Assembly (NCBI RefSeq): GCF_026914265.1
Contig: NC_069123.1
Coordinates: 31,644,178 to 31,708,177 of the forward strand
From: Mya arenaria
Lineage: Eukaryota > Mollusca > Bivalvia > Myida > Myidae
Length of the DNA stretch: 64,000 bases
Direction: 5' to 3'
In this document: positions 55,973-64,000 of the stretch, in pieces
Layout of the letters: every line of letters begins with the position of its first letter
Position numbering within the stretch: position 1 is the stretch's first letter
Notes under the pieces: model-generated
Seen by the model: only the letters and a program-made list of their open reading frames with translations
Told to the model about the DNA's origin: nothing
Databases searched by the model: none
Program-made: the position numbers and the translations under genes

Positions 55973-58395
55973 ATGCATAAGAGGCTGAAAATCGATACAC
56001 CATCTTCGGGTGAACGTGAGACGTTATTGTATGATAACGTTGAACCTGGTACACGTTATCTTGCAAGGCCAGAAGATTTCTTGCCAGAATCAAGATGTAC
56101 GTTGGAAACACTAAGAACTGTTGCTACTAAACTTTCTACTTGGGTGGAAAATAAAGAAGCGAAAGAAAACTTTCACAAACAGGTACATAATTGGTTATTT
56201 TGCAGTCTTTTTAGGCCTTTTATTGGGCCGATAAGCGGCCCCATTCCCCTCCTGAAAAGGTATATATGTTTCCCAAGCCAAGAAAGAAGACTTTATTTTT
56301 ATTTTTTTATTTTTTTTATGAGCACTGACCCCTTAACAATTAGCCACTGTACCAATATATAATGTCATTCGTGAATATTACCAAAGGGTTGTTGAATTAA
56401 ACATTTGAAAAGAAGTTGAACATTATATAAATCCTGTAAGTATTTCCCCCTTTTTGCCAAAACGACTTTATATTTTCCCTATTAAAGGCCTCGCCACCAA
56501 TCACATTAAAAGTGACAAAACACTGTTTTGCCTGTACACACTGTAACAGGTCTGTGGGGATATTTACATGCAATAACTGTAAAAGATTATTGGAAGCTCT
56601 AAGTCTGCATTACGTTTATAATTATATAAATGGTATACTGATAAGCAATTTATGTACGGCCAAGTAAACCAACAGACAGACAAAAATACGGACGGGCGAG
56701 TGAATAACAAAACAATAGTTCACTTCTAACACTTTCTTTCAAATGTATGAAATGCAAAGAGACATAAAGGACAACTTTTGTGAAAAATGTGCATGAGCAT
56801 ACGAAACCATTTTCTGTATAATGTGTGATTGGATATTTTGCGATTTATTTAAACATGTGATTTTTGGATTTTTGAGGTCCAACAAAGCTCGAAAACTGGG
56901 CTTAGCCTAGTATTTAATATTGGTCTTAATTGGATCCAAGTACGATGTAGCTAATCGGATTACTTGTTATTGATAACTAGTCGATAGAGTAAATGAAGTC
57001 AATGATGTTTGACCATAAGATTGACTTAAGTTGTATATTGAATACCAACCCAGGAATGTTTTGAGGCTTTATATATATATATACACATGTTTTCATCTAC
57101 TATAGGTTTCGGGGGTATACCTATATGTTCATAGAATAATTACGGCTTATTATTCGTTTAAGAGTATAGTCAATCATCAGGAACCTTCACGAATAGGTCC
57201 TATCTTGTTGAAACCAGAAGATTTCAAGTCGAAGAAATGGTCGACGTTTGTGCTTCTAACAGAGACTGTCAATATGTCTGTTTTCGGCGTTAAACAACAG
57301 ACCCACGTGGACTTGAGCAGCGACGTTCGTTGGAACATTCCGCCAGAGGTACGCACATTTCGATGTTGTACAAATAAACATTTGGATCATTTCCTGACAG
57401 ATTATTATGAAACATATTTTTTAAAATTTCAGAAAATTGTATCGTTCGATTATAGAACTCAGCATGGGCGGATCCAGTAATTTACATTAGAGGGGTGTAA
57501 CTATGAGGCACAACCTTGAGGCATTCGCCCTTCCCTCAGAACTGAAATATACAAGGTTTAAAATGTTGGCAGTGCGTCTGTGGGTATTCCCCAAGAAAAA
57601 ATTAACAACTTCAAGTCCGATATGGTGGATTTAGAGTGTATTTTATTTATTTTTCTCCTATATTGACATAAAAAGTAAACTTGGACGATTTTAATGGGGA
57701 GGGTGCGCTGGAAGCACGCCCGCTACCCCCTTGATCCGCTAGTGCTCAGTTAAATGTCATAAATTTTTAGCTAAGATAAATCAACTTCACATTGTGCTTT
57801 ACATTTTTCAATAATTAAAATAAATCAAGTTAACACGATAAAATAACAGTAAACTCGTGTGTTATCAATGCCATTTATTTCGTAGGAACTGCTTCCTCCA
57901 TCGGCATTTTCTGCGCCAGAAATTCCACCGCAGTCATCACGATCTTCAACATCGAGCCATGCATTTCAAAGATTCTCACGTACGACCCTAGCTGCACCCC
58001 AGCAGTACACAAATGAGACTTTCACACAGAAATGTTTCGTCTTAAAATCAACAGATGGGTTCGAGAATCGACCTTCAACTTCAACTCCAGTCTCAACAAG
58101 GCGACCGCAAACCTATGCTAGTAATAGTGTACCTAGCGACTTGAAATCAACCGCTGGGTTCGAGAATCGGTCTAAAACTTCAACTCTATTCTCAACAAAA
58201 CGACCGCAAACTAATACTAGTAAAAGTGCATTTAAAAAATCAGCTTGCGTGTCAAAATCGACAAGAAGGAAAGAAAAGCGCGTTTTGAATCCTTCAGCCT
58301 TTGGTGAGCAAAGGGAAAACCCAAAGGCTTTGGGGGTTCCGTACTATCTGAAAACACCAGAGCCAAGCTCACTTCCACTACCCTGCTTTAGCTAA
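55973..58395 (+). CDS. Unrecognised 320-residue protein, 3 exons, proline-rich C-terminus
   Basis: Exons 55973-56182 (ACAAACAG|GTACAT), 57106-57348 (CTACTATAG|GTTTCG ... CCAGAG|GTACGC) and 57886-58395 (TTTCGTAG|GAACTG), all phase 0; stop TAA at 58393. Start AAAAAATGCAT. The first 150 residues are mixed charged/aromatic and could form one domain (KLSTWVENKEAKENFHKQ, YVHRIITAYYSFKSIVNH, KKWSTFVLLTETVNMSVFG). Exon 3 is disordered-looking, Ser/Thr/Pro/Arg-rich, with a 33-residue segment (LKSTxGFENR...STxRPQT) duplicated in tandem (99 bp, from about 58042 and 58141). It ends LGVPYYLKTPEPSSLPLP, loosely like the SEPPSPSxLPKPP motif of PNRC-type mRNA-decay cofactors; that link is speculative. A basic patch KSTRRKEKR suggests nuclear targeting. 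AATAAA at 58468. Confidence 0.65.
56896..57053 (+). mobile_element. MITE family 3 in intron 1 of the 320 aa gene
   Basis: CTGGGCTTAGCCTAGTATTT...AATACCAACCCAG; shares its interior with 41335-41480. It ends about 50 bp before exon 2. Confidence 0.6.
57463..57748 (+). mobile_element. MITE family 4 in intron 2 of the 320 aa gene
   Basis: GGGCGGATCCAG at the left, CTTGATCCGCTAGTGCTC at the right; the interior has TTGACATAAAAAGTAAACTTGGACGAT shared with 58990-59275. Confidence 0.6.
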
Positions 58396-58989
58396 TTTCG
58401 GCGATGTGTATATATTGCTATTCAGAATGGTATTGCATAATATGCATAATAGCAAATACGTTTTTGAATAAAAAAAAACATTGAATTAAACTTGATTTTT
58501 TTCTCAGAAGCTGCATAGTAATGAGAAAAGCGACAACTTTCTTTTGAATGGTTATGCTTGTGTTATATCAATTATACGAAATCTTAATTGTGAGTAAATA
58601 AATCATTCAGCCAAGCCTATGACCATTCTCGTTCACCAGAGTGATGATGCTATGCGTACAAGATTAAATTTATCATTATCAAACCTGTGATAATTGAGAA
58701 TGGCCTATGGCAAATGTACAGTTTAAGAAGTCATAATAATGATGGTATTTTTAATATATCAATGTACATAAACAGGAATGTTTGTTTATTATAAGTGTTT
58801 GTATATAGATCTGAGTTAATTATTTCATTAACAAATACAGCAAAAATATTCACTCGTTACCAAGTTAACTGCTTTAAGTTGTTCATGAATATAACTAACT
58901 AAGGGACAGAAATCTTGAGTAAACATAATACAATACTATACTGTAGTATATCAATATTTGTGTCCCTTCGTTACATGTAGATTACGTGG

Positions 58990-59275
58990 TATGCGGATCC
59001 AGGTTTTGACGTTAGAGGGGGGTGGAACTAATGGTTTGGGTGTAAGCGTTTGACTTGCGTCCTCCTTCAAAACCGAAATGTATTTGATTTAGTGCTGGAA
59101 AGGGGATTTAGGTACGCTCCAATGGGAATTTTTAACAAATTTTATAATTCTATTCCAAAATGATGCATTTCGAACGTATTATATTACCCTTTTCTCCTGT
59201 ATTAAAATAAACAGTAAACTTGGATGATACGCGGGGGGGGGGCTCGGGATGCACCCCCTTGGACTCGCTAGTGGC
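58990..59275 (+). mobile_element. MITE family 4, second copy
   Basis: ATGCGGATCCAGGTTTTGAC to CCCCCTTGGACTCGCTAGTGG; same order of interior blocks (CCTGTATTAAAATAAACAGTAAACTTGGATGAT). Confidence 0.6.
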
Positions 59276-60515
59276 TTACTCCAAAGTTCCCCCCCAACAA
59301 AGCAGAAAACCTAACTACTAATTATTTATTCAAATTAATTGGTAGTTAGATTTAACTGCAATATTGAAATAACTACGCGATATACTAGCAGCGTAGTTAA
59401 ATTTAAAGAATTATGACATTGTAAACCGTCCATAATCATCTGAGGTTGTTTCCATTGAAAAGATTATAACATGATGAGGGGAGTTAATTCAGTGTAACCA
59501 AAATGCTTATTTAAACATAAGTGGTGTGTAACCATATTCAAAATCTTTTTTTTTCTTTTTTATTATTAATCTTGGGAGTATCCTTTTTATTGGTCACAGA
59601 TTAATCTTGTTTCATTTATAAAGATCGTTTCTATATGTTGCTGATTCCATTAATGTTATAATATTAAAAATGTTTTATAGTTTTAATACCAACATTCCCG
59701 GATCAACTTCCGGTGAAATAGTTTGAAAATGGACGAAAACTTTTGACAAGCCGATAAATTTGTGTGATTTTTTCCGTTTTCTCAAGCCATTTCATAAAGC
59801 AATTGAAGGTAATTCGCTAAGTCATTTAAACTTAAGAATTTAAACATATATCAGTAGTTTAAATATTGGTAAGCTGCGGAATGACACTAAAATACAACGT
59901 ATCCATGATAAACAGTGGTCCAAAACATTCCGATTCAGAACATGTACATGTTCCACAGATGTACTGAAAAACGCATTTAACGTCAAAAACATTTATATAA
60001 ATAAGAATAATTCCTTTATATTTTATTTATTGATACGTCTTTTTTTCTTCTGGGACCAATGGATTGCATGGAAGACTTGTCCATATAAACAGGCGCTACG
60101 GGGTGTTTGACTCACAGGTGCAGGTTGCGTTTTTTTGACACACCACGCCCTCGTCCGTTTTTTTTTATCAATTTTTTTTATCAAATTTTAGTACGAATAT
60201 GATGCGGTAACTGTAACTTGTGAAAATTGGCAAAAAAAATATTGACCCTGAATTTCCATGTATTTGCTGACATGACCCTGTTTAAGAGGCCATAACTTTA
60301 TCAAATCTTAACCAAACTCTACATTTTTGGACTTTCCTTGTAGAGTTAGTGTCAATCTTTAAGAAAATGTACAGTTTTAACGAAAACAAATGCAATTTCA
60401 AACCCGAATTTCCTAAAACATGTTACTCGACGAACCAACTACCCGCAAATTTCACCGAAATTTTCCAGACTAAAATGCATTATCCCGGTATTGCATCATA
60501 AATTCAACACGTGTG
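59276..60515. other. Intergenic, no gene seen
   Basis: 59700-59720 has CCGGATCAACTTCCGGTG, an ETS-like site in a short GC-richer patch that could be a promoter, but no coding exon could be linked to it. The rest is AT-rich. Confidence 0.3.
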
Positions 60516-60840
60516 CTTAAGAGAAACAATATATCTATCACGATACAGGTGAAATGGAAGTCAAATATCGTCCCATAGAGCCGTGCATGCTAAAAAACAA
60601 TGTTCATACTTTGTTTACAAAAATTATACATGCCAGCTAGTATGTGTATACACGAACAAATTTTGTAGATGCAAGCAGGGCACCAACGCATGCGCTGTGA
60701 ATAATTTCCAGTTGCGCAATGTCCATGTCGGCATATACGTAAAGAAATAAACAAAGATTGTAAACGTGTGCACGGCTCTGTTGGACGATATTCGACTTCC
60801 ATTTCACCTGTATCGTGATAGATATATTGTTTCTCTTAAG
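60516..60840 (+). mobile_element. TTAA-type foldback element with about 70 bp near-perfect TIRs
   Basis: CTTAAGAGAAACAATATATC + TATCACGATACAGGTGAAAT + GGAAGTC repeats inverted at 60770-60840 with only a few mismatches over about 70 bp. TTAA lies at both borders, fitting a TTAA target duplication. High arm identity suggests recent activity. A 70-codon ORF inside is spurious. Confidence 0.8.
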
Positions 60841-61333
60841 TTGATCTCCTGCCCAGAAAATTTATAAACATGTGTTCTAGAACACTGTGGGAGAATTTCA
60901 TTTTAACATTTGGGAAAAAGTATGTGTTTAAGCATTTGGAATGGGGCAGGATTTCAGCCCCAAATTAGTCTGGAAAAAAACTACCTGCATATGCTAAAAT
61001 ATTGCATCTCTAAGATGCAATAAGCCAAGTGAGTTAGCCAAATTGCAATTATGTTCATTCTCCTGAAGGTTTGCAAATAGTAGTTTGCACTGTCCGTCTG
61101 TGTATCTGTCAGTTACAAAACTTTGTCCTCACAAACTTCAGTTGCAGGTGACCTTGATCATAAGGTGACCCCTATTGGTTTTTAGGTGTCTTACTCTAGT
61201 TCAAAAGTCACAATCCCAGTCTCATGAAAACTTTTTCATCACAAGTTTAACCCTGTTAAGATCTATTATTCTCTCATTTGTTTGAGTTAATTTTGATTTA
61301 ATTATAAAATCCACTGTTTTCCCAACGTATAAC
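60841..61333. other. Intergenic, nothing recognised
   Basis: No gene or clear repeat; the last 8 bases are the target duplication of the next element. Confidence 0.5.
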
Positions 61334-62015
61334 TAGTGTTTGAAAATCAGACTACATTTGCTTTCGATAATCGAATCGAATCGGACCAAGCACTTCGAAT
61401 TGCTATCGGACAATAATCAAAAGTTCATTATATCAGTAAGAAATACATTCTTTATACATAGTGTCATCATGATCATTTAAATGGTTAAGCCTGGAATCAG
61501 TATGTGTGATGCTATAGTCATGCTTTTTGCAACAGTAAGTAAATGTCCATAACATTTTTCTGTCTTTAACAACTTAACGAAAAAATATAAAAACACAACA
61601 CATACTTAATAATTGCACATCAATTGCAAAATGATGCAAACCGCATCAGGTAAGTTATGTTAGCATTTTATCCATGTAAAAGCATATTAAATATCTGTGA
61701 ACCAACTTAGCACTCATAACCCGTTATATTGAACATTTCATTAGAATATCTTAATTTCATGAACCTTCACAAAGAAATGAACCTTCACAAAGAAAGTAAA
61801 TTAGTTAATTACAAACGATACCAAAAAAAGGTTTCAAAACAGAATGCATCGAGCCAGGATCCCCGGTATTTGCAGGTAAGACCGGACCCACTACACCAAA
61901 CAGACATTAGCGACATTGATTTTGGACAACCACTATCGATTGTCGCCGACATAGCATTGTCAGCAACGATTTATCGATTGTTTATCGATTGTACTCAATA
62001 ATCGTTTCATCACTA
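61334..62015 (+). mobile_element. Non-autonomous hAT-type element, 8 bp target duplication
   Basis: TAGTGTTTGAAA...TTTCATCACTA flanked by CGTATAAC at 61326-61333 and again at 62016-62023. Interior ATCGATTGT- and AATCGAATCG-rich sequence near the ends. A 90-codon ORF inside is not like a transposase. Confidence 0.8.
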
Positions 62016-62088
62016 CGTATAACCCTGTTTTTTTCCCATAAAAAAGGTTTTCCCAATCGGGCCAGTACATGCTACATTTCCATAGTGC

Positions 62089-63850
62089 CAGGGTTCGAAT
62101 TCAACTTTGAGGAGCACTCGCAAAATTTTGCCAGTGTTTTATGAGGCAACTCGCAAAATGAAAAAACAACTTGCAATTTGATTATTTGCTTTATTATTTT
62201 ATAATATTGTCTTATAACTAAAGAAGAAATTTACACCTCAGACATATATATTATGAATATTAAAAAGTATCAATCTTGAGTAGGGATGGCAACGAGTAGT
62301 AAAATTAATACTCGAGTACTCTGTTGATCGTTCGATCGAGTACTCGGGTACTCGATTACTCGGAAAAATTGAATATGTGTTCGCAAAGACAAGATTGTGT
62401 TTACATGTATCATTAATGACGTATATTGTGCGTTGGTCGTATTATTGGTCATTTTCACCTTTAAAGTAAACTTTCATTACGTATTTTAACAAAAAAATGA
62501 TACAAAAAGAAAACAAATGTTGTTTCAGGCTTTTAATTTGTCGTTTCATTTTATACAAGTATGCACTGCAGAAATGAACAACAATCAGAATTACAATGAA
62601 CGAAAATTAATAGCATACATAAAAATAGTGAACGAAATTCAATACGAAGTTCAGTTGTTTACTCTACAATTTATTTATTTTGAATGATAGTTTTTCGTAC
62701 TGTGTAATTGTTGTTTACCTCATTAATATTCATAATTCTCGTTAGCGTCCATTGTTTGGTGAAAGGTCTCTAATTGGTATACAATAGAATTGTGTAGGTG
62801 AAAGTGCCGCTATCAAAACTTCAAACTTCGCTAAATGACATCAGTGCTAATTTGAAATAGGGGTCCTTTGTTGACAGTTTGCAACTATCACAACAACTGC
62901 CAACTAATTGATTGAGGTCAATTGTGTACACAGCGGGGATTAGAGGGACCGTAATTGTCCTCTTGGCAACTAACCAGATCTGATATTTTGTCTATAATCG
63001 TGTATTTGGTGATTTTTATCGATTTTTTATTTTCTTTCCGAGTACTCGAGTAGTGATTTGGTACTCGAGTACTCGGACGTTCGATCGAGTACTCGTTGCC
63101 ATCCCTAATCTTGAGTGACTCAACTACTAGAACTTGTTAATGGCTTATTCTCTTTTTTTTTGAGGGGGAGGGAACGGAAAGACTCATCAGATACTGGCCA
63201 CTTTTTGATAACGAAGCTGTCCAATAATTTGACATTGTTCACTTTGTATATTTACCCTCGCCAACCGGTAATACCCATTCGGCAAGCACGCTACAGATTT
63301 CATTAAGTCTATTAGTATTAAAAACAATACCATTATAAATTTAAAATAGATAAAGGCAACAGTAAATGTAGCGTGGATGCTTTGGACCATGAAATATATC
63401 AACGTCTCTTCACTTTGACAGTTGGGCGGAAATATATTCAAAGGTTGATGGGGTTTATATATAGTGCGCGAAAGCGCTAAATTTAGCCAATGATTGAGTT
63501 AGGTGATTACGTTATTAGTATTCACTTTGTATTATGCACGCCTCGGAGCATCCCGGAAAGATTCAAGATAAAACTCGGCCTTTTTCTTATTTGTTTCTAT
63601 TTTTGAAAACTTAATAGAGCGTAATTCCGTACTATCATCTTTATACTTGTAGTGTAAACATGCCACTTATAGGCTGTTCACACTCGACTACGTAGCAGAG
63701 TTTAAGTTCGTGTTTATTCTACTTTCCATTTAACATTTTGTGGTCTAGAAAAAGCCAATCGCAGAATTTTGCAAGCTTGAATAACAGTCACTCGCAATTT
63801 GCAAATGTCTCTCGCATTTTGCGAGTATGCGAGTCTAAATTCCAACCCTG
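62089..63850 (+). mobile_element. Older DNA element with CAGGGTT ends, host of a nested hAT element
   Basis: Left end CAGGGTTCGAATTCAACTTT; right end is the inverse CAGGGTTGGAATTTAGACTC. Both ends have ACTCGCAAAAT-type subterminal motifs. A 5 bp duplication AGTGC flanks it (62084-62088, 63851-63855). No transposase seen. Confidence 0.65.
62281..63107 (+). mobile_element. Non-autonomous hAT-type element nested in 62089-63850
   Basis: TAGGGATGGCAACGAGTA...TACTCGTTGCCATCCCTA with ATCTTGAG duplicated exactly at 62273-62280 and 63108-63115. Subterminal GAGTACTCGAGTACTCG blocks on both sides. The ends resemble those of 29716-30815 (TAGGGATGCAA), so the two are related families. Confidence 0.85.
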
Positions 63851-63855
63851 AGTGC

Positions 63856-64000
63856 CTGTGAAAAATAAACATTCTATGACTATAAAGTTCAGCTACCATG
63901 CAGTAAAGGCAGCTTCAAGCTGAAATGGCATGCTTTGTTTTTTAATTTCCCTTGTGCTCACAATTGCTGAGTCAATTACAAACAGTGAAACCATTTCTCA
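63856..64000. other. Window end, nothing recognised
   Basis: No ORF or repeat beyond the last element. Confidence 0.5.

Noticed and set aside
59690-59830. Promoter and first exon of a further gene at an ETS-like site
   Set aside because: The ATG after it gives only a six-codon frame and no downstream exon could be found.
61729-62001. 90-codon ORF as a gene
   Set aside because: Lies inside a hAT-type element and shows no transposase or host domain.

Overview
This is a repeat-rich animal genome window, probably from a bivalve mollusc. That assignment is an inference from intron-split genes with GT/AG borders, a DZIP3-type HEPN immune-like gene, a TatD-nuclease element and many TTAA-bounded and hAT-type MITEs. 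There are no operons, ribosome binding sites or CRISPR arrays.

Three host genes can be assembled by matching splice sites and phases. (1) A plus-strand seven-exon gene (23576-31925, 892 aa) joins an N-terminal HEPN domain of the DZIP3 type, two related NTPase-like modules without a usable P-loop, and a C-terminal NHL-like beta-propeller. (2) A minus-strand four-exon gene (49107 down to 34554, 358 aa) encodes a single-pass membrane JmjC-domain protein with its iron triad (H287, D289, H340). Its 9.5 kb first intron is stuffed with repeats and seems to hold several decayed copies of its own exon 2. Genes 1 and 2 are convergent. (3) A plus-strand three-exon gene (55973-58395, 320 aa) encodes an unrecognised protein with a proline-rich C-terminus.

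The first 6 kb hold a fossil Gag-like/TatD element: ORF1 with a zinc-knuckle-like tail, ORF2 with a C2H2-like finger and a TatD-type nuclease domain, then a polypurine tract and an LTR-like stretch. Short CCCAA...TTGGG hairpins recur through both ORFs and the 3' noncoding part.

7.15-14.25 kb is satellite DNA built from a tRNA-like unit: 45 bp, about 69 bp and 66 bp versions lie in three successive zones, and the 45 bp zone has higher-order repeats. Further tandem arrays lie at 16.15-16.60 kb (78 bp unit), 18.1-22.6 kb (a GGTGGTCCCAAG-type minisatellite), 42.3-47.5 kb (a triplicated 1.5-2.1 kb unit with a (CCTA)n tract and 60-odd bp repeats) and 52.2-52.8 kb (106 bp unit).

The rest is intron and intergenic DNA with MITEs. 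Three hAT-type elements have perfect 8 bp target duplications, and one of them is nested inside an older element. TTAA-bounded foldback elements are frequent, and one carries a tRNA-like sequence followed by a T-run. All calls come from reading the sequence; no database search was possible.
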